Source: Terriglobia bacterium (lineage in GTDB: Bacteria; Acidobacteriota; Terriglobia; Terriglobales; Acidobacteriaceae). From it: DNA of 64,000 bases. Shown here piece after piece: positions 50,640-59,068 of this stretch (its first letter is position 1; each line of letters opens with the position of its first letter). A program made the translations under genes and the position numbers. Below the pieces are notes generated by a model, which did no database searches, was not told the DNA's origin, and was given only the letters and a program-made list of their open reading frames with translations. The DNA is taken from the NCBI GenBank assembly GCA_020073185.1, contig JAIQFT010000018.1, forward strand, positions 1-64,000, written 5' to 3'.

Positions 50640-51875
50640 ATGGAAACCGGAACCGGCCCCAAAGCGCAGTCCAAGCCGCGGCTGATTTTCTGGGAAGTCA
50701 CCAAGGGCTGTAACCTGCGCTGCATCCATTGCCGCGCCACCGCCACCGAGCTGAGTTCGCCGACCGACCTGCCCACCGACCGCGCCCTCGACATCATCAC
50801 GCAAATCGCCGCCTACACCAGCCCCATCCTGGTGTTGAGCGGAGGCGAGCCGCTGTACCGGCGCGACATTTTTCAGCTTGCCCGTTTCGCCACCGACCGC
50901 GGACTGCGGGTCGCGCTGGCCACCAACGGCACGATGGTGACCAAGGAACTGGCCCGCCGCATCGTGGATTCCGGCGTGCGCCGCGTTTCCATCAGCCTCG
51001 ACGGCTCCGACTCCCTCACCCACGACACCTTCCGCGGTATTCCCGGCGCCTTCGATGCCGCCGTGTACGGGCTGCGCAACCTGAAGGAGCTGGGCATGTC
51101 GGTGCAGATCAACACGACCATCGCGCGCCACAACGCCCACCAGTTGCCGCAGGTGCTGGAGCTGGCGCGAGCCCTCGGCGCCGACGCGCTGCACACGTTC
51201 TTGTTGGTGCCGGTCGGCTGCGGCGTGGACATCGCGGCCGAGCAGATGGTCCCTCCCGAGCAATACGAGGAGATGCTGAACTGGTTCTACGACCGCTCGC
51301 TGGAGGGTGGCATCGAGCTGAAGGCGACCTGCGCGCCGCATTATTTCCGCGTGGCTCGCCAGCGCCGCGCCGCAGACCGCCGCGCGGCTTCGGGCAGCGG
51401 AACGGGAGCCGGGATCGGTCCGACCGACATGATGATGCCGGGCTCCACCGGCGTCGAGATTCATCCGCAGGGCGGCAATCACGCCGCCAAGAACGCTGAG
51501 CACGCCGGCATGGGCGGTCATCCCGACGGCATGAACGCCATGACCAAGGGCTGCCTGGCGGGAACCGGCGTGTGCTTCATCTCGCACGAAGGGGAAGTGT
51601 TCCCTTGCGGCTACCTGCCGGCGGTTGCGGGCGACTTGCGCAAGCAGACGTTTGCCGACATCTGGGAAAACTCGGTGGTGTTCAACCAGCTCCGCGACAC
51701 CGACAACCTGAAAGGGAAGTGCGGCTGCTGCGAGTTCCGCAACATCTGCATGGGATGCCGCGCGCGCGCCTACGCCGCAACCGGCGATTATCTCGACGAG
51801 GAACCGTTCTGCGTCTATCAGCCGCGCAGCGAAGCGCTGAAGACGCGCAAGACGGTTGCGGTGACGAACGACTGA
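50640..51875 (+). CDS. Radical SAM/SPASM protein, AhbD/NirJ-like (heme-modifying)
   Basis: The 411-residue enzyme has the radical SAM cluster motif C24-x3-C28-x2-C31 (KGCNLRCIHCRA), VLSGGEPLYRRDIF, SISLDGSDSLTHDTFRGIPGAF and a C-terminal SPASM-type iron-sulfur region (GVCFISHEGEVFPCGYLPAVAGDL; GKCGCCEFRNICMGCRARAYAATGDYLDEEPFCVY). That C-terminus is shared by AhbD (heme synthesis from iron-coproporphyrin) and NirJ (heme d1). Residues about 251-302 form a Gly/Met/His-rich insertion (TDMMMPGST, HPQGGNH, EHAGMGGHPDGMNAM) not expected in either. ATG at 50640 has GAGGAG at 7 bases. It may provide heme for the cytochromes. Confidence 0.85.
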   Translation: METGTGPKAQSKPRLIFWEVTKGCNLRCIHCRATATELSSPTDLPTDRALDIITQIAAYTSPILVLSGGEPLYRRDIFQLARFATDRGLRVALATNGTMVTKELARRIVDSGVRRVSISLDGSDSLTHDTFRGIPGAFDAAVYGLRNLKELGMSVQINTTIARHNAHQLPQVLELARALGADALHTFLLVPVGCGVDIAAEQMVPPEQYEEMLNWFYDRSLEGGIELKATCAPHYFRVARQRRAADRRAASGSGTGAGIGPTDMMMPGSTGVEIHPQGGNHAAKNAEHAGMGGHPDGMNAMTKGCLAGTGVCFISHEGEVFPCGYLPAVAGDLRKQTFADIWENSVVFNQLRDTDNLKGKCGCCEFRNICMGCRARAYAATGDYLDEEPFCVYQPRSEALKTRKTVAVTND

Positions 51876-52046
51876 TTTTCTACGGCCGGGAGATCGTGCT
51901 GGTAAGCATCGTCAACCAGCGAGCCGCGGCACGATCTCCCGCAAGAACAGGGTACGGCGCCTGCAGCGGCAGTGGGGCCGCGCGCGCGACTAAAGTCACA
52001 GCCTGGAGTGAGGTTGGCGGCTAACCTTCATCACGACGTTTACGAT

Positions 52047-52901
52047 ATGGCGACGTTCCCTGCCACAGTCAAGCCCGCTCCCGTCGGCAAGGCGCGCATG
52101 CGCGCGCTGGTGATCCCACGCGAGCACGGCGCCTGGGGCCTGCTGCTGATCCCACTGATCACGGGCGCATGTGCGGGACTGGCGGTGCAGCGGAACTGGC
52201 TCTCGCTGGCGCTGTTCACCGTCGCGGCTCTGGCCTTGTTCTGGATACGCACCCCGGTGGAGAGCGCGCTGGGCACGTCGCCGATGCGAGCCCAGTCGGT
52301 GGCAGAGACCAATTGGCTGCTGCTGGCGATCGCGGTACTGGGCTCGACCGCCATGGCCTGTACTACCGTTCTGCTTTTGGAAGGCGACGATCGACTGCTG
52401 GTGCTGGGCGCGGCCGCCGCACTGGCCTTTATCGCGCAAGCGGCGGTGAAAAAGCTGGGACGCGGCGCGCGCATGGCGTCGCAACTCATCGGATCCATCG
52501 GGCTCACGCTCACCGCGCCCGCCGCCTGGTACGTTGTCACCCAACGGCTCGACACGACCGCGCTGGGCTTGTGGCTGGTCAACTGGATTTTCGCCGGCAA
52601 CCAGATCCATTTTGTCCAACTGCGCATTCACGCGGCACGCGCCGCGACTCGGCAGGAAAAGGTTCGTCGCGGACGTGGGTTCCTAATCGGCCAATTTGCC
52701 ATGAGCGCCGCGCTCTTGGCGGCCTGGCGCTTACACCTGGTGCCCGCTCTGGCGCTGCTGGCGTTTGTTCCGCTGCTGGTGCGTGGCTTGCTGTGGTTCA
52801 AAGCCGGTGCAAGGCCGCTTGTGGTCAAGCGCCTCGGATGGACAGAACTGGTGCACGGAGTAAGCTTCGGTTTGCTGCTCGTCACGGCATATCTCCTGTA
52901 G
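52047..52901 (+). CDS. YwiC-like integral membrane protein
   Basis: The 284-residue protein has about eight membrane helices and the YwiC signature PREHGAWGLLLIPLITGAC near its N-terminus. The family is related in layout to UbiA-type prenyltransferases and, in Bacillus, ywiC is beside narK and fnr; here too it lies next to a CRP/FNR gene. Function unproven. ATG at 52047 chosen; the ATG at 52098 directly before PREHG is an alternative. Confidence 0.78.
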   Translation: MATFPATVKPAPVGKARMRALVIPREHGAWGLLLIPLITGACAGLAVQRNWLSLALFTVAALALFWIRTPVESALGTSPMRAQSVAETNWLLLAIAVLGSTAMACTTVLLLEGDDRLLVLGAAAALAFIAQAAVKKLGRGARMASQLIGSIGLTLTAPAAWYVVTQRLDTTALGLWLVNWIFAGNQIHFVQLRIHAARAATRQEKVRRGRGFLIGQFAMSAALLAAWRLHLVPALALLAFVPLLVRGLLWFKAGARPLVVKRLGWTELVHGVSFGLLLVTAYLL

Positions 52902-52978
52902 GGATCCCTCCTTTATCCGTATTTTGCAGACGTGGGTCCGGACTGACGCGCGCCGCCGGGCCGCGTACAATACCGCCA

Positions 52979-53683
52979 ATGCCGACAACCCAAGCCACCG
53001 CAGCCGAGGTTCTGCGCCGCGTGCCGCTTTTCGCCGACCTCTCGGAAACGGAAATCAAGTTCCTCGCCGCGCGCGCTGTCCCGCGCCGCTACGCGCCCGG
53101 CGAACTGGTGTTTGCCGAAGGCGACGCCTGCCCGGGGCTGTTTGTCATCGAGAGCGGCGCCGTCCGCCTGTTCAAGAGCTCGCCCGGGGGACGGGAGCAG
53201 GTGCTCGCCATCGAGAAGTCTGGCAATTCCATCGCCGAGTTGCCCGTTTTTGACGGCGGAAACTATCCCGCCTCCGCCACGGCGATGGACGAAGCGCAGC
53301 TCTTGTTCGTCAGCAAACAGGATTTTCACTCCCTCTGCCTGGTTCACCCCAAAGTCGCGCTCAAGGTATTGCGCGTGGTGGGCAACCGGCTGCGACGGCT
53401 GGTTAACATCATTGAAGAGCTGTCGTTCACCACCATCCGCTCGCGCCTGATCTCGCTCTTGCTGCGCCTGGCCCGCGAGCAGGCCCCCGGCGCCACCGCC
53501 AACGTGCAGATCGCACTGCCCGCCAGCAACCAGGAACTGGCGGCACATATTGGCACCGTGCGCGAGCTGGTGTCGCGCAATATCAGCCGGCTGCAGGCTG
53601 AGGGACTCATCGAGGTAGACGGCCGCACCGTCACCATTCCCAAGCTTGCTGTACTGCGGAACCAGCTCGAAACCGGCGAGTAG
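52979..53683 (+). CDS. Crp/Fnr-family regulator (no N-terminal cysteine motif)
   Basis: The 234-residue protein has the cyclic-nucleotide-binding sensor domain (LRRVPLFADLSETEIKFLAARAVPRRYAPGELVFAEGD; GLFVIESGAVRLFKSSPGGREQVLAI), a dimer helix and a C-terminal winged helix (LPASNQELAAHIGTVRELVSRNISRLQAEGLIEVDGR). It lacks the Cys-x2-Cys-x8-Cys of the regulators at 37-39 kb, so it senses by another route, as in Dnr/NnrR-type (heme) or CRP types. The ATG at 52979 is the proper family start; a longer frame from 52169 overlaps the YwiC gene. Between YwiC-like and RIC genes. Confidence 0.9.
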   Translation: MPTTQATAAEVLRRVPLFADLSETEIKFLAARAVPRRYAPGELVFAEGDACPGLFVIESGAVRLFKSSPGGREQVLAIEKSGNSIAELPVFDGGNYPASATAMDEAQLLFVSKQDFHSLCLVHPKVALKVLRVVGNRLRRLVNIIEELSFTTIRSRLISLLLRLAREQAPGATANVQIALPASNQELAAHIGTVRELVSRNISRLQAEGLIEVDGRTVTIPKLAVLRNQLETGE

Positions 53684-53698
53684 CGCACAAGCAAGAAT

Positions 53699-53785
53699 TA
53701 TGAAGTAAGAAGTCAGAAGGCAGAAGTAACCCCATCGTGAATCGAAATTATCCGTCCGGCTTTCACTTCTTACTTCTGACTTCCT
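53699..53785. repeat. ACTTCTG/CAGAAGT word repeats in inverted arrangement
   Basis: GAAGTAAGAAGTCAGAAGGCAGAAGT (left) is mirrored by CACTTCTTACTTCTGACTTC (right), so the element is a large imperfect hairpin between the CRP/FNR and RIC genes. Confidence 0.65.
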
Positions 53786-53791
53786 CGCCCC

Positions 53792-53805
53792 GTGACAAAA
53801 GTCAT
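53792..53805. promoter_or_regulatory. Near-match GTGA-N6-TCAT box upstream of RIC
   Basis: GTGACAAAAGTCAT differs from the GTGA-N6-TCAC form at the last base. It is 64 bases before the start codon. Confidence 0.55.
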
Positions 53806-53868
53806 CGGCCCCGCCGCCTCGCCTCGCTATCCTTCTGGTCGAGAACGATTGACAGAGGGAGAACAAAG

Positions 53869-54588
53869 ATGAACGTTGACACGGCAAAGACGGTGCGCGA
53901 AGTGGTGCTGGAATATCCGCAAGCTACCCGCGTGTTCGAGAACCTGGGCATTGATTACTGCTGCGGCGGCCAGAAATCGCTGCAGGAAGCCTGCGCGGCG
54001 CGCAACCTTGCCGTGGATGAGGTGCTTGCCTCGCTTGCGGCGCAGGCGGAGCAACCGGCGCCCTCAGCCGATAGGAAGACGGGGTCGTTGGCCGCGCTCA
54101 TCAGCCACATCGTCGGCACGCATCATGCCTACGTGAAGGCGGAAGTACCGCGCCTCGAACAGCTCTTGGCAAAGGTCTGCTCGGTGCATGGGCAGAATCA
54201 TCCTGAGCTGCACCAGATCCGTGAAACCTTCGCCGGCCTCGGCCAGGAACTCTCCATGCACCTGATGAAGGAAGAGAACATCCTGTTTCCGTACATCGTC
54301 GAGATGGAGAATGCGGTGACGTCGCACCAGGCGCCGCGCCGTCCGATGTTCGGCACGGTGAAAAACCCGGTGCAGATGATGATCATGGAGCACGACTCCG
54401 CCGGCGACGCGCTGCGCTCGATTCGCGCGGCCAGCTCGGAGTTCACCGCGCCCGAAGACGCCTGCATCAGCTATCGCACGTTGTACAGCGCGTTCCAGGA
54501 TTTCGAAGCCGACCTGCACCAGCACATCCACCTGGAAAACAACATCCTGTTTCCGCGCGCCGTCGCCATGGAGAGCGGCGCCAACTGA
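53869..54588 (+). CDS. ric: Iron-sulfur cluster repair di-iron protein (RIC/ScdA/YtfE)
   Basis: RIC repairs clusters damaged by NO or oxidants. The 239-residue protein has the N-terminal ScdA/DUF542 domain (TVREVVLEYPQATRVFENLGIDYCCGGQKSLQEAC) and a hemerythrin-like di-iron domain (ALISHIVGTHHAYVKAEVPRLEQLL; LSMHLMKEENILFPYI; MMIMEHDSAGDALRSI; ADLHQHIHLENNILFPRAV), with the histidine and glutamate ligands in place. The ATG at 53869 follows GGGAGAAC; the longer frame reads the word repeat. Its place after a CRP/FNR gene is typical of NO-linked regulation. Confidence 0.94.
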   Translation: MNVDTAKTVREVVLEYPQATRVFENLGIDYCCGGQKSLQEACAARNLAVDEVLASLAAQAEQPAPSADRKTGSLAALISHIVGTHHAYVKAEVPRLEQLLAKVCSVHGQNHPELHQIRETFAGLGQELSMHLMKEENILFPYIVEMENAVTSHQAPRRPMFGTVKNPVQMMIMEHDSAGDALRSIRAASSEFTAPEDACISYRTLYSAFQDFEADLHQHIHLENNILFPRAVAMESGAN

Positions 54589-54660
54589 AGTTTGGGCGTC
54601 CCACATCTGCCCGCCTTTGGCAGGTGTGGGCGTGGCCAACGCTAGCGCAAGGAGATTCGC

Positions 54661-54870
54661 GTGAAGCATCATTACTGCCCGACCTGCCAGCAGCCGTACG
54701 GCTGCCCGCGCGGTGAGGCGGACTGCGGTTCGCCCCACGTGTACGACTGCCTTTGCTGCTATCAGCGGCGCCACCGCCAGGAACTAGCGGCGCTGGTCGC
54801 CTCCGTGGTCACAAGGTTCGGTGACGACCAGAGCTGTGCCGGTTATGGCGACCTTTGCTACGCCCATTAA
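54661..54870 (+). CDS. Cysteine-rich mini-protein downstream of RIC
   Basis: A GTG-started frame with a clear AAGGAG site gives 69 residues containing nine cysteines (YCPTCQQPYGCPRGEADC; DCLCC; QSCAGYGDLCYA). It has a zinc-ribbon-like first half and C-terminal Cys pair. It follows RIC by 72 bases on the same strand. No family recognised; could bind zinc or an iron-sulfur cluster. Confidence 0.6.
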   Translation: MKHHYCPTCQQPYGCPRGEADCGSPHVYDCLCCYQRRHRQELAALVASVVTRFGDDQSCAGYGDLCYAH

Positions 54871-54911
54871 CCGCGCGGCATCCTGGGGCGCCTCCGTTCT
54901 ATAATCACGGC

Positions 54912-55097
54912 GTGCAGGATACTGTCTTGGTGCGCGAATGGGATGCCGAGCAGTTCCACGCCCGCGTCCTGGAACTGGAGGAGCAGGGCTACGTCGCCCG
55001 GCGCGACTCCTACCGCATCACCGCAGAGATGAACCCGGAAACCGGCTGGATCTCGCACGTCCATTCCATCGAACTCGCCAAGCCCGAGGCGAAATAA
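54912..55097 (+). CDS. Small hypothetical protein
   Basis: This GTG-started frame gives 61 residues (VQDTVLVREWDAEQFHARVLELEEQGY then RITAEMNPETGWISHVHSIEL), an alpha-beta-beta pattern with protein-like wording. No family recognised. It is convergent to the TMEM175-like gene. Confidence 0.55.
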   Translation: MQDTVLVREWDAEQFHARVLELEEQGYVARRDSYRITAEMNPETGWISHVHSIELAKPEAK

Positions 55098-55154
55098 CAC
55101 CTTCGACCATCGAGCTCGTCTCCGACGAGGAGGCTGCTTAGTTGTCGCAGCCCT

Positions 55155-55922
55155 TCACAAGGATGAAGCGTGGTCGTGTTTGTGTGCGCTGCGGTCCAGT
55201 TCCTTCGCCCGTCGTCCGAAATACGTACCGCAGGCAGTGGCATAGGCGGGAATGAGGAAATACGCGAATCCCGCCAGACCGGATCTCCCGACGGGCAGCA
55301 GGTGCGCAAGCAGGGCCGAAAACAGTCCAATACAGCCCACACCCACGTTTTCGAACAGCGAGTGCTGGGTAAGCAATGTCTCGTGCGGGTCAAGTTCCAG
55401 TTCGCCGCGTTTGCGGTAGGCGTTGCCGTACAGCAATGCCAGGATGCCGAATACGGCAGCGAAGCCCAATCCGTAGATGGTCATCAGCATGGGCACGTCT
55501 TGCGGGCCGAGCATGGCGTCAAGCGCGGTTCTTCCGCCGACGGTGGCTCCGCCGGTGATGCTCCCGACAAGCGTGGTGAACAGGAATTTCAGCGGGTACA
55601 CATAAAACAGGACCACGAACAACAACCCTGCATTCAGCACTACGGTGACGCCGTCCTGCAAGCCGTACCGCCGAAAGTAGCGATAGTGATAGAACCAGAC
55701 CTGCACCAGGATGGCGAAGCAGACGCCGAAGGCGACGAAGCCGCGCATAGTGTCCATGAGCTCGTCAAACGTGTGTGGCACTTCCAGCGAAACCACGAGC
55801 AGCGTTAGCGCGAAAGCGAAGACGGCATCGCTGAAGCCTTCCAGGCGGGTGATTTCGCCGGCGCGCCAGCGGAAATGCTTCTCCACCCCGACACCGTGCT
55901 CGTGCGCCGTGTTCCTAAACAT
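55155..55922 (-). CDS. TMEM175-family potassium channel-like protein
   Basis: The 255-residue protein has about six membrane helices. The first contains RLEGFSDAVFAFALTLLVVSL, the (R)xxxFSDAVFAxAxTLL signature of TMEM175/DUF1211 proteins, which form potassium-conducting tetramers in bacteria. Length is at the upper end because of a polar N-terminus (residues about 1-20). The gene stands alone between a small hypothetical and a transporter gene. Confidence 0.88.
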   Translation of the reverse strand: MFRNTAHEHGVGVEKHFRWRAGEITRLEGFSDAVFAFALTLLVVSLEVPHTFDELMDTMRGFVAFGVCFAILVQVWFYHYRYFRRYGLQDGVTVVLNAGLLFVVLFYVYPLKFLFTTLVGSITGGATVGGRTALDAMLGPQDVPMLMTIYGLGFAAVFGILALLYGNAYRKRGELELDPHETLLTQHSLFENVGVGCIGLFSALLAHLLPVGRSGLAGFAYFLIPAYATACGTYFGRRAKELDRSAHKHDHASSL

Positions 55923-55931
55923 GATTGTTGC

Positions 55932-55968
55932 CTCAATCTATTCCTAACTCCTAACTCCTAACTACCAA
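55932..55968. repeat. CCTAACT word repeat
   Basis: CTATTCCTAACTCCTAACTC and further CTAACTACC repeat the word CCTAACT between the TMEM175-like and transporter genes. Confidence 0.55.
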
Positions 55969-57343
55969 CCGCCGCCTGCACCGTCTCCGACGGCTGTTCC
56001 TTGCCAAACTCGCCTTCCCAGCGCGCGATCACCACCGTCGCCAGGCAGTTGCCGATCACGTTCACCGAGGTGCGCGCCATGTCCATCAGCTCGTCAATGC
56101 CGAGGATCACGAAAATCGGCCATTCCGGCAGGTGAAACGAGGCCGCCGTGCCCAGCAGGATCACCAGCGACGCCCGCGGCACCCCGGCCACGCCCTTGCT
56201 GGTCAGCATCAGCGTAAACACCATCACCAGTTGCTGTCCGAAGCTGAGGTGAATTCCCGCCGCCTGGGCCACGAACACCGAAGCCAGCGCGAGATAAAGC
56301 GTGCTGCCGTCCAGGTTGAAGCTGTAGCCGGTGGGAATGACGAACGCGACGATCTGCCGCGGCACGCCGATCGCCTCCATCGCTTCCATGGCGCGCGGCA
56401 GCGCCGCCTCTGATGATGTTGTGGCGAACGCGATCGAAGCCGGCTCGGCAATCGCCTTGATAAACCGCCGCAGTGGCACCCGCGCCATCAGCGCCACCGG
56501 CAACAGCACGCCGAGCAGGAAAACGGTCAGTGCGACGTACAGCGTTGCCAGCAGCTTGAACAGGTTTACCAGGATTCCCAGGCCCATGTGCCCCACCGTG
56601 TTGGCTATCGCCGCTCCCACGCCGATGGGCGCGAACATCATCACGATGTTGGTGAACTTGAACATGGTCTCCGACAGGCTCTCGCAGAAGGTCAGCACCG
56701 GCCGTCGTTTCTGATCGTTCAGCAGCGCCAGCGCGATCCCGAAGATGATGCTGAACACCACGATCTGCAGCACCTGCCCCTCGGCCACCGACTTGGCGAT
56801 GTTTTCCGGAAAGGAGTGCAGGAGGATGTCGACCGCGCTCTGCTTCTGTGTCGGCGGCAATTCGGCGTGCAGCGCGGGCGGCGCGTTCACGCCCACCCCG
56901 GCCTTGCTCAGATTGATCGCGCCCAGCCCGATAAACAGCGCGATCGTGGTCACGACTTCGAAGTAAATGAGCGCCTTGATCCCCATGCGCCCCACTTGCT
57001 TCAGGTCGTGATGCCCGGCGATGCCCACTACCAGCGTGCTGAATAGCAGCGGCGCAATGATGGTCTTGATCAGCCGCAGAAAAATTAGACTGAGCACGCG
57101 CAGGTTGACCGCGACGTGCGGGAAGTCGTGCCCAATTTCCGCGCCCACCACCATGCTAACCAGAATCCATGTGGTCAGCGAGCGCTGGACAATGGCATAG
57201 GCGATCAGCGCGATAATGGCGGCCCAGCGCACGACGGCGGTCGCGCTGGCGGGAGTGTGAAAAACACCGTAGCGGTCGCCGACCACGAGCACGGCGGCGA
57301 CGAAGAACAGCGCGAGTGCGGCAATCAGCGAGCGGGCCTTCAT
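55958..57343 (-). CDS. Dicarboxylate/amino acid:cation symporter (DAACS)
   Basis: The 461-residue protein has eight helices plus re-entrant loops, like GltP/DctA. Signatures: LRLIKTIIAPLLFSTLVVGIAG, IAFATTSSEAALPRAMEAMEAIGVPRQIVAFVIPTGYSFNLDGSTLYLALA (serine-rich loop and the NMDGT-like motif, here NLDGS) and GIDELMDMARTSVNVIGNCLATVVIARWE (D-x3-R-T-x2-N-x2-G). Substrates would be acidic amino acids or C4-dicarboxylates, with proton or sodium. Confidence 0.92.
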   Translation of the reverse strand: MKARSLIAALALFFVAAVLVVGDRYGVFHTPASATAVVRWAAIIALIAYAIVQRSLTTWILVSMVVGAEIGHDFPHVAVNLRVLSLIFLRLIKTIIAPLLFSTLVVGIAGHHDLKQVGRMGIKALIYFEVVTTIALFIGLGAINLSKAGVGVNAPPALHAELPPTQKQSAVDILLHSFPENIAKSVAEGQVLQIVVFSIIFGIALALLNDQKRRPVLTFCESLSETMFKFTNIVMMFAPIGVGAAIANTVGHMGLGILVNLFKLLATLYVALTVFLLGVLLPVALMARVPLRRFIKAIAEPASIAFATTSSEAALPRAMEAMEAIGVPRQIVAFVIPTGYSFNLDGSTLYLALASVFVAQAAGIHLSFGQQLVMVFTLMLTSKGVAGVPRASLVILLGTAASFHLPEWPIFVILGIDELMDMARTSVNVIGNCLATVVIARWEGEFGKEQPSETVQAAVGS

Positions 57344-57480
57344 GGAGAGTTTCCGGTTTAATTTTCAGTGTCGCGTTTCAAGTCTATTCTCGCCGGTGCG
57401 GGGCTCGGTCCTCACCGCTTGCAGCGCAACGAGGGGCAGAACGAGGGGGATGTCAAACTGCAACCTCTGTTGACAGTGTC

Positions 57481-57675
57481 TCAGTTTGCCAATTCGTAAT
57501 GTTCGCGGTTCTTGTTGCAAACCCACGCTGGCTGCCGTTTGGTCCCCCGAATGATCTCTCCGCCGTTAGTGCCAGTGCCCACTTGTGACCCAGCAATCGA
57601 CGCGTAGGATTCAAATGTCTGTGTTCCATTGCAGCCAGGATATTTGCAAGGTCGAGTATCGTTCTCGCTCGGCAT
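57481..57675 (-). CDS. Small zinc-finger-like hypothetical
   Basis: The 64-residue product has CKYPGC near the N-terminus and WVCNKNREHYELAN at the C-terminus, a C-x3-C...C-x5-H arrangement that may bind zinc. The start at 57675 follows a GAGG site. No family recognised; single gene. Confidence 0.55.
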   Translation of the reverse strand: MPSENDTRPCKYPGCNGTQTFESYASIAGSQVGTGTNGGEIIRGTKRQPAWVCNKNREHYELAN

Positions 57676-57747
57676 TTCGATGATCCTCGTGTGGGTTAAT
57701 GTTTCAGAAGTGTAATGTCCTCTAGCGTCCAAACGTGCTCTGCCAAG

Positions 57748-58581
57748 CTATCTCAACGCGTCTTCCAGTGCGGCGCTGGCGTCCGTCTTTTCGTCGCGAT
57801 ATTTGATGATCACCGGCGCATACACCGATAATCCCCACTCGATCGCTTTCCCGCGGTTCAACGCCCGCGAGCCCGGCACCACGACCGCATTCTCCGGCAC
57901 CACCAGCGGCTGATCGCCCGACGCGCGGTAGACTTCGTCGCGCACCACGTCGTAGAGCGGCGTCGAGCGTGTCAGGATGGTGCCGGCGCCCAGCACGGCG
58001 CGCCGCCGCACCTGCGTGCCTTCGTAGACACCGCAATTGCCGCCCACCAGCACGTCGTCCTCGATGATCACCGGCGCGGCATTCACCGGTTCGAGCACGC
58101 CGCCGATCTGCGCCGCCGCACTCAGGTGGACGCGCTTCCCAACCTGCGCGCACGATCCCACCAGCGCGTGCGAGTCCACCAGCGAGCCCTCGTCCACGTA
58201 CGCCCCGGCGTTGATGTACATCGGCGGCATGCAGATCACGCCCGGCGCAACATACGCTCCGCTGCGCACCGAGGATCCGCCCGGCACCACTCGCACGCGG
58301 TCCTCGGGCGTGAAGCGGTGCACCGGAAACGTGTCTTTGTCCACGAACGACAGCGCGCCGCCGCCGCTCATGTCCACGATTTCGCCCAGCCGGAACCCGA
58401 GCAGGATGCCCTGTTTCACCCAGACGTTGACCTGCCATGCCCCGTCGCGCTTCTCGGCCGCGCGGATTCGTCCGGCGGTCAGCGCCTCCAGGAACTCGTC
58501 AAATACGCGGCGGGCATCTTGCTTGTCCACGGCGGCGCCCAGCGAAAACAGGCGCTCAATCGAGGGTTGCAAGGATTCCAT
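57748..58581 (-). CDS. dapD: 2,3,4,5-tetrahydropyridine-2,6-dicarboxylate N-succinyltransferase DapD
   Basis: DapD succinylates tetrahydrodipicolinate in lysine and diaminopimelate synthesis. The 277-residue protein has the helical N-domain, then hexapeptide repeats ([65 protein letters not shown]) and [35 protein letters not shown] at its end. It indicates the succinylase branch of the pathway. A MITE-like insert and repeats (58582-59068) separate it from dapA. Confidence 0.94.
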   Translation of the reverse strand: MESLQPSIERLFSLGAAVDKQDARRVFDEFLEALTAGRIRAAEKRDGAWQVNVWVKQGILLGFRLGEIVDMSGGGALSFVDKDTFPVHRFTPEDRVRVVPGGSSVRSGAYVAPGVICMPPMYINAGAYVDEGSLVDSHALVGSCAQVGKRVHLSAAAQIGGVLEPVNAAPVIIEDDVLVGGNCGVYEGTQVRRRAVLGAGTILTRSTPLYDVVRDEVYRASGDQPLVVPENAVVVPGSRALNRGKAIEWGLSVYAPVIIKYRDEKTDASAALEDALR

Positions 58582-58603
58582 GGGGCGGCAGTATATCGAA
58601 GTC

Positions 58604-58629
58604 AGAAGTAAGAAGTCAGAAGTAAGAAG
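58604..58629. repeat. AGAAGTCAGAAGTA word repeat
   Basis: GAAGTCAGAAGTAAGAAGTC and a further AGAAGTAAG are a tandem of the word AGAAGTN next to the MITE-like element. Confidence 0.6.
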
Positions 58630-58833
58630 AAGCTATCTGGCTTTGTTGACATCCTTTCGTTCGCCCTGCTGCATTCCCAAAAGGATAGCGCGGCCTCAGC
58701 CCCGCACGGGCGACAGAACCTAGCCCGGCACGTAAGTGCCGGGAAAGTTGCCTTTAAATTACACAGAGTCCCGTAGGGACGGCACGAAGTGAAACTCGCT
58801 TCCTGCCAGGATCTCAACAAAGCCAAGCTATCT
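58630..58833. mobile_element. MITE-like element with 16-bp terminal inverted repeats and 9-bp target duplication
   Basis: GGCTTTGTTGACATCC (58639-58654) and GGATCTCAACAAAGCC (58809-58824) are inverted repeats with 15 of 16 matching. Directly outside both is the direct repeat AAGCTATCT (58630-58638 and 58825-58833). The 186-bp element has no reading frame of note but contains palindromic stretches (AGCCCGGCAC...GTGCCGGG; CCCGTAGGGACGG). This is the structure of a non-autonomous insertion. Confidence 0.82.
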
Positions 58834-58847
58834 CATGAATGGCGTAG

Positions 58848-58867
58848 GGCACGGCTTCAGCCGTGCC
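58848..58867. repeat. Perfect palindrome GGCACGGCT-TC-AGCCGTGCC
   Basis: A 9-bp stem with a 2-base centre, followed by CGTCGGAGC...GCTTTAGCCCCCGACGG, a second imperfect stem. It looks like a REP-type dispersed palindrome. With the MITE-like element and dapA terminator it fills the 486-base gap, which has no gene I can support. Confidence 0.6.
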
Positions 58868-59014
58868 GTCGGAGCCGCGAATAATGCGAGCTTTAGCCCC
58901 CGACGGAATCCGGACTTCAATGAAATGGTTCGATTACCGCCGAGAGCGTGGCCACCGATTACGAGTAGCCCTGTCAGCGTAGCGGCGGATCTGCAACACA
59001 AACTCGCCGCCGCA

Positions 59015-59040
59015 CAAAAAACGCCCGGCATCACCGGGCG
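59015..59040 (-). terminator. Rho-independent terminator of dapA
   Basis: On the minus strand CGCCCGG-TGATG-CCGGGCG is followed by TTTTTTG, 29 bases after the dapA stop codon. Confidence 0.88.
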
Positions 59041-59068
59041 CCGCCTCCTAACCACCAATTGCCAACCA

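Noticed and set aside
52169-52978. Long N-terminal extension of the third CRP/FNR gene
   Set aside because: It is an out-of-frame reading of the YwiC-like gene; the family start is at 52979.
53699-53785. CRISPR-like array
   Set aside because: Repeats are 7-8 base words with no spacers of regular length; no cas genes are in the window.
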